DNA of 64,000 nt from Paraspadella gotoi. Lineage: Eukaryota; Chaetognatha. The DNA is taken from assembly GCA_051294375.1 (NCBI GenBank), contig CM119263.1, positions 23,847,310-23,911,309 of the forward strand, read 5' to 3'. The notes below the pieces were generated by a model, which worked only from the letters and a program-made list of their open reading frames with translations, did no database searches and was not told the DNA's origin. The position numbers were made by a program, and so were the translations under genes. Every line of letters starts with the position of its first letter. Positions within the stretch are counted from its first letter, which is position 1. This document shows, piece by piece, positions 35,513 through 48,513 of the stretch.

Positions 35513-36764
35513 GATCGCCGAGTTAGTTGTAAAAGTTTTCAATTGGACGCGTTAATATGACAAAGCTTGACGAAGCTTACCTTCGACTTTAACTTAAACG
35601 GATTTATTCGGTCAACACATGAACAACATGAAAGCAAAATGAATAATCAATCATAATAACGTCGATCAAAATAACTACGCAATCTCGATATCAACGAATC
35701 GTCTTCGTCGTCTCTTCGTCACGAACGACATCTTCACCAGAAGTGACGCGCTCTCATCAGGGCAAGAGTGAGAGGAGGAGGGAAATGGTTACGGCGGGAA
35801 GCGAGTTCGGTCCCGAGACGTCAAATCGACTTCCGTTTTTTTTCTGCTCCATAGGTTAGTTTGAAGTGTCTAACTCGCGTCGGTCCTGTTGCGGAGAGAG
35901 AAGAGAGAAGATAGAGAGAGAGAGAGAGAGAGAGAGAAGAGAGAAGAGAGAGAGAAGAAGAGAAGAGAGAGAGAGAGAACACTTTGTCCATCGGCATTTT
36001 CCGGCATTCTCTCTTCTTCTTTTTTTTTCCACGGCACTGGAGACCCGGACGCCCTCTTCGGCGCCGACACGAAGGACCACGCCCATCGGTCGTACTACGG
36101 ACTCGGCGAGAGACGGCACGAGGGGGCTATGCGGAGGGGCGCTGCCGGCCGGCCAACCACGCTGCGCGCCCGCTTGCCCGGCCGCTGCCGCCGCTGCCCT
36201 CTTCCGGCCTTCGAGAGAGACGTGACGAGGTTGAGAGGAATGCGGTTCCGGTTTGGGACGCTTAAATTCCCACTTTTTTCTCTCTCTTCCTCTCTCGGTG
36301 GAGGAAAGAAATCTGCGATAAAACAGATTTAAACACACGTTACAGTAAAGATTTCGATTAAATGACCAACATAATTAATTAAATTTATGTGGATTTAGAC
36401 AAGTTTTTATGCTCGCCACATTTCTTTTCATTTCAAACTCCGATACCTACGAAGCAAATCCTCCATAGTTTTTACGGAAAATTCCTTCCCTCAGTCTTCC
36501 ACTTTTTTTCATTTTCTGCTCGACTCAAACGGACTCGAAATATTTTTAATGAAATAATTAACCTCCAGTAATTTGGATTTTTTTTTCCCTTACGGTCATC
36601 CTACCGTCGCCAATCCAGTATCCGCTCCTTGCTCATCTACTCCAGGACTCGTCGTCATGCATGTCTTTTCGCCCCCCTTTTTGCGCCCCCACTCCTCCCT
36701 TTCTTTTTACCAACAAAATGGCTCCTTCCGTACCACCTTTTCAAAACCACCCAGACAACCGTCG

Positions 36765-36789
36765 NNNNNNNNNNNNNNNNNNNNNNNNN
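36765..36789. other. Assembly gap (exactly 25 N) near the end of unit C
   Basis: Lies just upstream of the C/D junction. In unit D the sequence continues without a gap through the same place. Confidence 0.95.
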
Positions 36790-37461
36790 ACCGTCCGTCC
36801 TTTTGAATTCGACGCATGCGCATGAAAACCGTTTTATCGTCTCCTTGACGACGTGGGCGTGGCCGAGGGAACCGGAAGTGGCGACGGGATCCTGGACGAC
36901 AAAAAAGGAGGAGAGATTTAATATTTAAACCTTGAGAATTCTATTTTGGTATAACCAAGATCATAGTTTCTTAATAAAATCTTATTAGAATTTGGTCAGG
37001 TTGACGATTGGCTTAAAAAAACAAATAATCTTCTAAATTTTAAGTCTTTTGTAATAATAATTTTTTAACCTTATTTATAAACCACAACAATAAATTGGAG
37101 TATTAAGGTTATTTAATAATTTTATTTTGATTAATTTAAGTATGCTGGCTGAATAACAGGCTCATTTTTTTTCCAAAAATTTTGAATTTTTAAAACCGGA
37201 AGTGGTACGACGCAAAAACCCTGGCGTGGAAAATCGCATCAAATGAGCTATTCGGGGAAATTTTTTATTGTGATATTCGTTTTTCTCCATAAATTTGGCA
37301 CAAAGAAACTTTGCAGGTATCAGGAACTTTCAAAAATGCATGTAAAAATTTCTGGGAAGCTCTAACACGGATCTGACTTTCTTTTATTACGTCACAATTT
37401 TTGGGTATAAAATTTGGGGTAGAGAACAGTCTCTCGTCTCTCTCTCTCTCTCTCGTCTCTC

Positions 37462-37493
<32 letters not shown>

Positions 37494-40253
37494 ATCTCTC
37501 TTCTCTCTCTCTCTCTCTCTCATAAATCGCGTTTCCTTCATTCGACAGTCCGACCTTGAAATCACGAGAGATAGGCAAAGGAAACCGTGACGAGTTTAGG
37601 CGAATTTTGGTCAGTCTATAGTTTATAAAAATTTAGAATATATTTCGTAACAAAATGAATTTATCCATAAATTAACTCGACCACGTTTTCAACATCGACC
37701 ATGGTTAGAAATTAACAATTGGATCATGTTGAGGTGGAGTTGAGTTAAGCGGCCGAAGATGATGTCGATGCAGGAAGAGAAAAGAAGAAACGTGAAAAGG
37801 TAGGGCCGTGAGACAGGAAGTTGGTGAACGCCAATGACGTCCAGCGGGAGAGTAAAAAAAAAATCTTGGCTCGAGAAAATCTGTGAGGCGACGCCGGGGT
37901 TGAATTGGCGAAGGGAAAGTTTGGGCAAGGTGACCAACGATGCTAAGAATAGGAGGGGGGGCGGAGGATCATGGGCACTGGGGAGAGGAGATAAAGAGAG
38001 AGAGAGGAATCAGTTCATCTTAACTAATGCTTGTATAGCCATTTAATTTCAAATCATAATTGTTTACGAATGCAATCTGAAATTTGTAACATTAGCCATT
38101 TCTCCTTTAATTTTTACTTTGTGTATGTATATTATATATTTAGTTCTTACTTGAAATGTAGGCTAAAAGTTTATTAAGGCTAAGATTGGAAAAAAACGCT
38201 CAGTCAAGGAAGACAAAAAATTTGTTTGTTAAGGTTCATTTTCTTGGTTCAGCTTGCGTTGAAGATCAAACACCAACGACATTTATCTCCACAAAATAAC
38301 AATAACAACAACGAAAATGGATTATATTTTTTTCTGGAATTGCAAGGACATGGGCATTTTTTCGTTAAGCCAAGTACAAATCATTACATGCTATTTAAAA
38401 CAATATTTCTTTCTTTCTTTCTTCACGTTCTTTTTTCTTTCTTTCTTCTTTCTTTTCTTTCTTTCTTTCTCTCTTTTTTTCCCCTCCATTCGCTTAATTT
38501 TTTGTTAGCTGCTTCATTTTTACGTCTTTTCATTTTTAAAATTTCTTCTTTTCTCTTTTATTTTTTTGAGTTTTCGTGCTAAAAAGAGATAACGAATGAA
38601 AAGGAAAACCGAGTCGACGTCAAGTTCAAACCAGAGAAGAGGAAGAGAAGGGAAAAAATTAAAAGGGAGCGGACAAAGCGAGCGCTAGTAAAAATTAGGG
38701 AAAAACTGGAAATAAGAAAAAATGAACTGAAATAGAAAAAAGATGTATGAATGAACGATAAAAGCCAGGAGTAAATAAATTAAATAAATAAAAAAATAAA
38801 AAATTAAAAATAAGGGGATCTAAAAAAAAAGCGAAAAATAAACGCAAGTCAAAGGAACTATTGAGCAAAAAAAAACAAAGACAAAAAAAACAACCCGAAG
38901 ATGTTTGTTCAATTTTCGTTCAAAAAAAGAAGCAAATGTCGAAGGTGCTAAAAGTGGAAAAAATGAAAACCTAAAAAAGAAAGTTAAAAAAATCTTTAAA
39001 ACATGTTGGAGCTTAGAACGATTTTGTGAACTAGGAAAACAAAAAACAAAGTGAACGACGACGACGACGCGACGTAATGGCGGCTGACGGTGGAAACGAG
39101 CGAGACGATACTAAGTTTACGACGAAAATAAAAAATCAATTTAAGTTCGATTTTATGTTATGACCCATAAAAAAAAGGTATTCATATTTTTTTTTTAAAG
39201 TAAATTAGGTAATAATTTCATTTACATTAAAAAAAAATAATAACAATAAACAGATCATCTTTTTTGTTTGTATATAATAGTTAAACTAACGGGCGTAATA
39301 ACTTGGGCGACTAAAAATAAAACGGCGAGAATAAAAAAAAGCAACAATAAAAGAGAAAAAAGAAAACCGATAACGAGAGTAATAACCAAATGTGTCGCTT
39401 TCATCGTCAACTTTCCGTGGAAAAACCGAGGTCAAGTTCGACCTACCATATTGAAAAGGGGAAAAAGAGAAGGGGGAGGGAGGGGAAAAAAAAATGGATC
39501 AGCAGCTGTTTCTTGTCGAGTAGGATCCTTCGCCGAACTACTTTTTATTTGTTATGCTTACTTATTTAACTCGAAATCAAGATTAGTCTCCCATCGATAA
39601 CCGACGACCATCATTTTCGTCGTCGTCGGCTGCTGTCGTCGTCGTGCCATCTTTGTTTTAATACTGCCTCGTTCCCAGATCGAAGCACGCCGCCGCGACC
39701 GCGCGTTCCGGACGAGAGGGATCGTCGTCGTCGTCGTCCGTTTCGGCGTTCTCATCATCTGTTGACAATGTAATGGTTCAAAATCTATAGCTGACTTTTT
39801 TTTTTTTCAACAAGCGGGGAAAAAAAAAGTAATGTTGGAATGCAATTAGACGATTTTTACGTTTCGAGAGTTTTTCGCTTCGCAAATCAACACGTTTCCC
39901 CCCAGCAAGGAAAGGCCTAAAAACAAGGAGGGCGTAAACGACAAAATGATGGAAAATCGAAGCTTGCAATGTCCAAAATGGGAGAACGCCAATATTTTAG
40001 AAAACGGAAGAGAACGCAATGACGGAATTCGGGGATTATAAATGACAGGAAATTAAGGATATATCAATGACGGAATTAAGTTGGACGCATCGATGGAAAT
40101 CGCAGCTTTGAAACGACGAAAATTCAAAAAATAAAAATGAACGAAAAACTTTTAAAGACCAAATAACGAAAATCGGGGAATTTTTCGATGAGAAGCGAAA
40201 ACGGAATGAGCGGCCAAGCACGTGTCGAAAAGTGCAACTCAATTCCACAGTCT

Positions 40254-40284
<31 letters not shown>

Positions 40285-40583
40285 TGTTATCCTCTTTTCG
40301 CGGCAAACTCCGTCATCCTCGTCATTCAACTACAAGGAGATCCAACGGGTGCCGTTCTCAAAAGAATTTATTAGCTCAGTGAGCATATTTAAATAAAATC
40401 TTTTCATTAATGTGCAAAAATAAATCAAAAGTCATGACAACTTTGTTTTATACCCCTCAATCCTATTGAAAAATCAAAGGTTATGTCCAAGTGTAGAAAG
40501 GGGAAAAGTTCGCAGAAAATCGCTTTTTTCTAAGTTTTTCTGATTTCGAAAATTACTCACTGCTATTCAACAGTTCTTGTATG

Positions 40584-40794
40584 GCCAACAGCCGGGTTCC
40601 CTGTGATGCCCATTGGATGGGGCATCTCACTGTTGGCTTTGGGGGCTTCCGACCTCAGTGACGCCCTCAGTCACTGCGCGGTTACCCTAGGACGGTCTCT
40701 GGCTTTGGCCCAAAACGCAGAGGGAAGTCTGGATGGAACACAAAGACTGGGATGGTGTGGTTACACCCTCGGAAGGCACGGCTGAATGCAATGG
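40584..40794 (+). repeat. Structured dispersed repeat, unit D copy
   Basis: Base-identical to the unit C copy. Confidence 0.75.
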
Positions 40795-41754
40795 TGGATG
40801 TGAAGCGGTATGTTAATATACCGCCACCACTTGTCTCTTTTAGTTTTTTTTTAAGAGCCGGGGCAAAGTCAAGAGCTTCCTGTCGACCATTGGTGACCAT
40901 TCATTGAAAGTTTAGTGAAAAACTTTAAAAAGAATAGCGCAATTCCAAAGTTGAAAGTTTTGTTTCGAGAATTCAAAAAAAAATCAAAATTCTTATCTCG
41001 CCGTAAAAAATATCGTGTTCTTTCACTGTTAAAATATGAAATGAAACATGTCGTCACATGTTTTATAGAACGAGCAACGAGAAAAAAATTTTCGAGGCCT
41101 TTTCTAACTAATAAAAATCTATATTCATGACAATGGATAGATTATATGGGTGCTGTAGCCATTTTTTTTGAAGGTCGGTGCCCGCGTGGATCTCCTTGAA
41201 AGGGCTAGAGGAAAACGGTTCACACAGTCCGAACTACTTTCGGTTAGTAAACCTCTTTCAAATCTTCTTCTTTTTAGTTTTGGTCGTCGTCGCAATCGTC
41301 GTCCATCGCCGTCATTTTTCTTTTTCAAGTGAATCTATCCAGAAACTCTTCCGTTGCAGCGTGCGCGCCAGCCAGTGCCTCCACATTTTATCCGCGCATT
41401 TTTGATGTTTGCTATCAAATTATTTGGGATTCTCTCTCGCCGTTCCGCCAATGTAAAATTCCTATCCGAGTGATTTTCAATTTCAAATCTTACTCGCTTC
41501 ATGCCTATTGTCTCTCTTGTTTTTCCAGGACAGAATTTCCGTTCATCGCATCTTTTCGTCCGAATGTCTTATTGTCTGTTCTGGCGTTTCGTTTGACTGT
41601 CAGTTCGAAAGCCGAACTTTCGCATGGCAACGTTAATGAGCTTTGGTGCTCGCCCAAACCGCTAACTCGCGCCGTCCACGCCGCATTTCTTCTCGGCGGA
41701 CTCGGAGAGAGAAAAGAGAGAGAGAGAGAGAGAGAAAGAGGGAGAGAGAGAGAG

Positions 41755-41810
<56 letters not shown>

Positions 41811-42350
41811 AGAGAGAGAGAAAAGAGAGAGAGAGAGAGAGAAGCAAACTTCTCTCTCAACCTTTTTCTCCGCTCAGGATCCACCTCTTTCGTGTTTACA
41901 ACATTACCGTTTTTCTTTTTTTACAGTTTGGCCACAAGACTCTGCATTTTCCCTTTTTCTACAAACTTAGTTTCCGCCATTATCATTTTCTCCAGTCCAG
42001 TTCCTTGACCTTTTTCCCTCCTCTTTCTTTCCTACTTTTCACATTTCTTCCACCGTCGCGCAAGCGCACGGGACGCGTTTTTCCACGTGCGTCTCTAGAA
42101 TTCTCTGACTTCCGGTTTCGCGATTGCCGTGAATTTCCGGATACGCCCTCTGCTTTCACCGTCTTCTTGTCGTTTCACAGGGGCGAATATCAAGAATTAA
42201 ACGGTTAAAGCGAAAGAATAATAGTATTTGTTTTCATTCAATTGCGAAATTTTTTTTTACTTTTTACGTCCTTTCACTTTCTGTATCTCTTTCTCTGTCT
42301 GTCTTCTTTCTATGTGTCTCTCTCGTCTGTCTTTCTCTCTCTTTTCTTTC

Positions 42351-42361
<11 letters not shown>

Positions 42362-42387
<26 letters not shown>

Positions 42388-42462
42388 TCTATCTATCTAT
42401 CTATCTATCTATCTAGTCTATCTATCCTATCTATCTATCTTTCTATCTATCTGTCTCTCTCT
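42362..42462. repeat. (CTAT)n microsatellite, unit D
   Basis: Identical in length and slips to the unit C tract, which is unexpected for an unstable microsatellite in independent copies. Confidence 0.9.
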
Positions 42463-43108
42463 CTCTCATCTTCGTCTCTCTCTCTTCTCTCTCTCTTCTC
42501 TCTCTCTCGTCTCTCTCGTCTCTGTCTCTCTCTCTTAAATTATAACTAGAAATAAAAGCCTTATAAATATATATCTTTCTTTGGTTACAGAAAAATACGA
42601 TGATGTTATAAGAAGAATAAAACTATACGAATAAAAGACACGACGTATGATGAAGACGACTGAGAACGACGACGACGACGACCGACGTCTCGGGTCTTCT
42701 TCGGCCTCAGGCCTTTTCTCGCCAAAGATGGAATTGTTTTTGGAGAGAAGAGAAATTTGTCGCGAACGACGACGTCGACGATTCGTGTTAAGAACGAAGA
42801 CTATTTTTTTTTTCCAAGTCGAATCGAATTGTAGAGCCGACCAAAAGATCGGACCGACAACGTTCGAACCGACGCAGTTCGAACGCGAACAAAACGAAAT
42901 TTGCTTCGAAAAAAAAAAAAAAAAAAAAATTTCCGCGCCATTTTCGTTTTTCCCGCGAGAGAACTTTTTTGTTCCGTCGAACAACGCCTCGTGGTCGCAA
43001 ATGAGCCCTTTTGCTCCGGCAATCAAAACCCTTCCCTCTGGCAATCGAATCCTCCGCTCCCGGCAACCGATTTCTCCGCTCCGGCAAGGCCAATTCTCGA
43101 CCGGCAAA

Positions 43109-43442
43109 TGACGTCAAGCAGAGTCGATGGAAAAGCTGGCAACGCTACTTTTCGACCGACGGGGCGCCTGCTATCTGGAAAGCCAAGATAAGGAGAAACG
43201 GAAAAAAAAAAGGAAAGAAATAAAAAAAAAAAAAAAAGTGGAAAGGGAAAGAAAGCGACGCGACCGCGACCGGGAATTCTGTATCAGCGATTTTTCACGC
43301 ACATTCGCGAAAAAACAATGAAAACCTAGAATCGATTGAGACGCCGGGCGGGCGTGACGTTAGCTCCTTTTCCTGTCGTATCGCCATTGTCATAATTCGA
43401 CTAGCTTCCTTTTTAACTGCTACTTCCTTCTGCGCATGCGCT
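43109..43442. promoter_or_regulatory. CpG-rich promoter-like module, unit D
   Basis: CRE palindrome at 43109-43116 and NRF1-type site at 43431-43442. Confidence 0.35.
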
Positions 43443-44920
43443 GATCGCCGAGTTAGTTGTAAAAGTTTTCAATTGGACGCGTTAATATGACAAAGCTTGA
43501 CGAAGCTTACCTTCGACTTTAACTTAAACGGATTTATTCGGTCAACACATGAACAACATGAAAGCAAAATGAATAATCAATCATAATAACGTCGATCAAA
43601 ATAACTACGCAATCTCGATATCAACGAATCGTCTTCGTCGTCTCTTCGTCACGAACGACATCTTCACCAGAAGTGACGCGCTCTCATCAGGGCAAGAGTG
43701 AGAGGAGGAGGGAAATGGTTACGGCGGGAAGCGAGTTCGGTCCCGAGACGTCAAATCGACTTCCGTTTTTTTTCTGCTCCATAGGTTAGTTTGAAGTGTC
43801 TAACTCGCGTCGGTCCTGTTGCGGAGAGAGAAGAGAGAAGATAGAGAGAGAGAGAGAGAGAGAGAGAAGAGAGAAGAGAGAGAGAAGAAGAGAAGAGAGA
43901 GAGAGAGAACACTTTGTCCATCGGCATTTTCCGGCATTCTCTCTTCTTCTTTTTTTTTCCACGGCACTGGAGACCCGGACGCCCTCTTCGGCGCCGACAC
44001 GAAGGACCACGCCCATCGGTCGTACTACGGACTCGGCGAGAGACGGCACGAGGGGGCTATGCGGAGGGGCGCTGCCGGCCGGCCAACCACGCTGCGCGCC
44101 CGCTTGCCCGGCCGCTGCCGCCGCTGCCCTCTTCCGGCCTTCGAGAGAGACGTGACGAGGTTGAGAGGAATGCGGTTCCGGTTTGGGACGCTTAAATTCC
44201 CACTTTTTTCTCTCTCTTCCTCTCTCGGTGGAGGAAAGAAATCTGCGATAAAACAGATTTAAACACACGTTACAGTAAAGATTTCGATTAAATGACCAAC
44301 ATAATTAATTAAATTTATGTGGATTTAGACAAGTTTTTATGCTCGCCACATTTCTTTTCATTTCAAACTCCGATACCTACGAAGCAAATCCTCCATAGTT
44401 TTTACGGAAAATTCCTTCCCTCAGTCTTCCACTTTTTTTCATTTTCTGCTCGACTCAAACGGACTCGAAATATTTTTAATGAAATAATTAACCTCCAGTA
44501 ATTTGGATTTTTTTTTCCCTTACGGTCATCCTACCGTCGCCAATCCAGTATCCGCTCCTTGCTCATCTACTCCAGGACTCGTCGTCATGCATGTCTTTTC
44601 GCCCCCCTTTTTGCGCCCCCACTCCTCCCTTTCTTTTTACCAACAAAATGGCTCCTTCCGTACCACCTTTTCAAAACCACCCAGACAACCGTCGCGTCCT
44701 TTGAATTCGGACGCATGCCCCGCATGAAAAACCGTTTTTCGTCTCCTTGACGACGTGGTGCGTGGCCGAGGGAACCGGAAGTGGCGACGGGATCTTGACA
44801 GACGAGTCTCGCGGTTTTCTCTCTCTCTCTCATCTCTCTCTCTGTCTCTCTGCTCTCTCTCTCTCTCCGAGCTCTCTCTCTCTCTCCCCTCTCCTCATCT
44901 CCTCTTCTCTCTGCTCTTTC

Positions 44921-44945
44921 NNNNNNNNNNNNNNNNNNNNNNNNN
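44921..44945. other. Assembly gap (exactly 25 N) after unit D
   Basis: Preceded by a CT-rich tract and followed by unrelated TTTCTTCAGCCGAGG sequence. Confidence 0.95.
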
Positions 44946-45059
44946 TTTCTTCAGCCGAGGCTCGCTCGGGAGGTGGAGTCTTGAAAAAAAAGGGGATATA
45001 AATCTGAAACGTGATAAAAGTCGACAAGAGACGTTGAGCTTTGGATGAAACTCGAGGGG

Positions 45060-45530
45060 AAATACTTATGCCGAGCGCAGCGCCGGCGCCGCGACCTCTC
45101 GTCTACGTAGCGCCGCCCCAGCGTCTCCACGTCTACGTCACGCCGAGACGCCGCGACCCCGCGTCTGCGTAGCGTGAGACGAAAAAAAATAAAAATAAAT
45201 CGGGTAACAAGAGTAATCTAACCGACGAACCCGAGAAATTAACTGCGCGACGCTGAGCCTACGATCAAACTTCGTCGCTCTCTACTCTTTTTCGTCGCGC
45301 GAACGAATAAACGACATGTTATTCCGCTCGGCGTTACGTCAGCAATTATCGTCGTTGCCAAGGTGATTTGGTAAACACGTCGTCGACGACCGGAGCGCTC
45401 TCCTCAAATAAATAACCGTTTTTCGGATTCTGCTTTTATTCGTTCTGTCGCCTGCGCCGCCGCGGCCGCCGTCGCCGCTCCAGCGTCGAAGACAGATTTA
45501 CGCGCGGCGCGTTGAGCTCCCTGCGTTCTA
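45060..45530. promoter_or_regulatory. CpG-rich patch, possible CpG-island promoter
   Basis: The first 120 bp repeats CGTCTACGTAGCG/CGTCTACGTCACG-like motifs in GC-rich sequence. A second CpG-dense stretch with CGCCGCCGCGGCC follows at 45450-45480, and GCGCGGCGCG near 45502. The intervening 270 bp has less CpG. It is compatible with a promoter, but no clear first exon can be assigned on either side. Confidence 0.35.
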
Positions 45531-45923
45531 CGTTCTCAGACAATGTCTCCATGCCAGCCCTGCTTGTCACAATGGCGCAAGGCTTCATCTCAGAGCCACG
45601 CAACTTTCCTTTTTCTTCCTCTCTTTTTCTTTTCTTTTTTTTTTCCCTTTTTTTTTCTTTGCTCCTTTCTTTCCTCGCGTCATCAGAGCTGCGGAATAAG
45701 AGGAGCAAGGCGGGCTGGAGTTGAAAGGGAGGAGCAAAGGAATAAGGAGAGAGAAAGAATCTCGCCGAGAAGATTATTTATGAAATTCGAAAAAAATTTG
45801 AATAAAAACGTGGGAGTGAAAACTCTTTTTGGAAAAAAAAATGCAGTTCGACTCGAAAAACAAATAAGAGAAACAAATTGCGGAATATTTAATATTTAAA
45901 CCGCGCAAAACAAAAACCAAAGA

Positions 45924-45928
<5 letters not shown>

Positions 45929-46012
<84 letters not shown>
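45929..46012. repeat. (GA)n microsatellite
   Basis: More than 80 bp of essentially pure GA repeat. Confidence 0.95.
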
Positions 46013-46014
<2 letters not shown>

Positions 46015-47230
46015 TTAAAACGAAATCCTTAAATAAATAAATAAGAATGACAAATATTGAAGAAAAATCCCCACAATAACGGCATAGAAGCCTAACTAAA
46101 TTTGTTTTGCTCAAAGAACAAAAGAAAAAATAATAAAATTAATAAAAAAAATAAAAGGAGGATGCATCAAATGATGAGAGTGAGGAAAAAAAGAAAAGCT
46201 GCCTAAGATGATGCGGTAAAGTGTGAAAAAGGTGGAAGAGAGAGAGAGAGAGGGAGAGAAGAATACCCGAGAGATGAGAGCAGAGAGGAGAGAGCAGAGA
46301 GAGAGAGAACTTGAATTGAATTGAAGCTGAACAGTACATGACCCTGGACAGCAAACTAGTACTCTAAGAGCGTCTTTTGTTTCGTTCTTAAAATACCATC
46401 ATACTCTGTATCAAACCGCGACGAATGTCACCTAAAGTCGATTCGATTCACTTAAATTCTGCTGTTCAATTTGTTTTCCAAACCGTTCTTCAAATCGACT
46501 CTCAATCAGCTAACATCGAGCAATAACCCAATTTTGGATATAAGTTACATCTAATCAAGCTAGAAACCTATTCAATTGTCAGGTGATTTTTCACAAAATA
46601 GAGACAATTTTTTTTTTCTTTTTCATTCGGTTTTTGTTTTTTTTGGTCTTTTTTGCGTTTTTTTCTTTTTTGCTGTGCTCTTTTTTTTCTTTTTTTTTTT
46701 TTTTTTTTTCTCTCAAGTAACCATACATTTGAAAACATTCACAAATTAAGATTAAGGCTACATATTAAAACTCTCCTTAATCATTGTTAACAAGAAAACA
46801 GTAGAATAACAAATATCACAGGATAATTGTGAGAATTACAATCTTTCTAAAACAATCATGCAAGGTTTACAAATCGAGTTTTGCTGGAAAACGATTTCCC
46901 AATGGCCAGGAAACGTTGGTGGTCTCCTTCATCATATTCCTTCTTAATTGATGTCATCAAACCAGGTCATTTTTTCCAAACGATTATTTAGGACCTTTTC
47001 CGTGCTTAAGTTGAACAGACGTTTCTGATTAGATTGGCATGTGCTTGCTCTGCCATCAAGAACAGTCGCATTAGCAGTATGATTGGTTAAGATCTAGAAA
47101 TTTTCCTATAAAGTTTGTCTACTTTTTCCCATGATCGTTGTCATTGTTTATCCTAAGCAATGCTTGAATATTGAAGCATTGACACTGTGAGATGATTGTA
47201 CACAGTCATTACGAATTTTGTGATTTGTTG
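46013..47230. other. Intergenic; poly(T) region and a weak coding remnant
   Basis: Contains a T-rich stretch with long T runs (about 46607-46710). On the minus strand near 46940-47080 a frame includes QKRLFNLSTEKVLNNRLEK and then MTWFDDIN before a stop. This could be a further exon or a remnant of the small gene just upstream on that strand, but the connection is unproven. Confidence 0.4.
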
Positions 47231-47508
47231 TCACTTAGGTTCTTTGCCAGTCTTTTCGACATCATTATTGATTTTTAGACCAAGCCTTAGAGATAAGCTG
47301 AATCGACTGTAGCTTGCTCCAGCCTTAGTCATCCTATCAATCATCCATAAACGGGGCATGCGTTCCTGCATGACGTAATCATCACCGATTTTGAGTTTCA
47401 TAAAATTCATTCCATAGCTGCGTTTTGCGACCTCCTTCTCACCTGAACAAATGTGTATACTATTATTGATCCTAACCCCTGTATAGGGATCTTCAAATTA
47501 CCTGCCAT
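47231..47508 (-). CDS. Possible small two-exon gene, unknown protein
   Basis: ATG GCA G at 47508-47502 is followed by a 59-bp GT-AG intron (donor GCAG|GTAATT, acceptor TTTGTTCAG|GT) and an exon open to a TGA at 47233-47231, giving 72 residues. The protein is basic and Met-rich; it begins MAGEKEVAKRSYGMNF and includes DDYVMQERMPRLWMIDR. I recognise no family. The splice sites keep frame and the composition is protein-like rather than repeat-driven. However, a true gene might continue through a donor before the TGA into the frame near 47080-46940. Chance is a real alternative. Confidence 0.3.
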
Positions 47509-47920
47509 TTATCGCTACGACTATACTACTTCTAGGACTTGGTTGAAGTCTTTTTTGGCTGCAATTTTGCAAACCTGCATTTACCGGAACCTTGCCCCAA
47601 TTTACTTGATAGTAGGCATTGTGTCATCTTAAGCATATTTTGCACTTCCTTACACTCTATGGAATGCCAGGCAAGTCTTCAAACGTACGAGAACAAAGAG
47701 TCTGGCCTCAATATGTGTATCCTTATGCCTAATGTGAGAACACCTGGCGTTCCCCTAGCATACTTTAGTTCAGATTTTCTAATCCTGCACGTCCTCAATA
47801 CGTTCATCACTTCTCCCATTCAGATAAGAATAACCATTTTTAGAATCGAAATGTAATCGTATATATCTCCGGGCAACCTTTATCTTCTTAAACTATCTCT
47901 CCTCTCATGCTCTTCTCTTT

Positions 47921-47945
47921 NNNNNNNNNNNNNNNNNNNNNNNNN
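47921..47945. other. Assembly gap (exactly 25 N)
   Basis: Preceded by CT-rich sequence, followed by CGAGCCGAGTCTCC. Confidence 0.95.
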
Positions 47946-48196
47946 CGAGCCGAGTCTCCTCTTAGCCTTTTTACATCTCGAACGATACGTTCGACAAACC
48001 ACTCCACGTTCCCCCCTCGAACCTCCCCGAACCCCCAGGCATTTGAAACTCCCTTCCCTCATCCTTCGTCTGCGCCTCCTTTCGGCGCGCGTCGGCAAAC
48101 GACCTCACGCGCCGTCGGAAACAACGTGACAATCGATTTCGTACGCGGAACAAATTTCGCCGAAATTTTTGAGGAAAAACTGACGCCCGATCCTGG

Positions 48197-48513
48197 CGCG
48201 GATTGAACGAGGGTTGCTGCGGATTGAAGGAGGTTTGGCCTGGATCGAAGGAATTTTGGCCTGGATCGAAGGAAGTTTGGCCTAGATTGAAGGAAGTTTG
48301 GCCTGGATCGAAGGAAGTTTGGCCTGGATTGAAGGAAGTTTGGCCTAGATTGAAGGAAGTTTGGCCTGGATTGAAGGAGGTTTGGCCTGGATCGAAGGAA
48401 GTTTGACGTAAATTGAAGAAGGGTTGGCGTGGATTGAATCCTCACGGATTTACTGTTGGCGTGGATTCAAGGATGTTGGCGCGGATTTTAGGTGATTGAC
48501 GCGGATAGAAGGA
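48197..48513 (+). repeat. 21-bp minisatellite (GGATTGAAGGAAGTTTGGCCT)-like
   Basis: About ten units of period 21 run to about 48440, with GATCGAA/GATTGAA and AGTTT/GGTTT variants; a degenerate tail follows to 48513. Because 21 is divisible by three and the unit lacks stops, frames stay open on both strands (KEVWPGL heptads on plus, QSRPNFL on minus). No signal peptide, domain or splice context supports either as a real protein. Confidence 0.85.

Larger units (their letters stand above)
28969..36900. repeat. Unit C of the 8-kb repeated block (7932 bp)
   Basis: Identical to unit D over about 7.8 kb except for the (CT)n tract near 29500. Its 3' half is cleaner than that of unit B, with regular (GA)n and (CTAT)n tracts. 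A 25-N gap near its end (36765-36789) precedes a sequence shared with the end of unit D, and the unit then runs directly into the AAAAAAGGAGG start of unit D. No gene is supported. Confidence 0.9.
36901..44812. repeat. Unit D of the 8-kb repeated block
   Basis: Same opening sequence as B and C, and base-identical to C at an offset of 7930 downstream of the (CT)n tract. Unlike C, it continues past CCGGAAGTGGCGACGGGATC into a CT-rich tract and a 25-N gap. No gene is supported. Confidence 0.9.
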
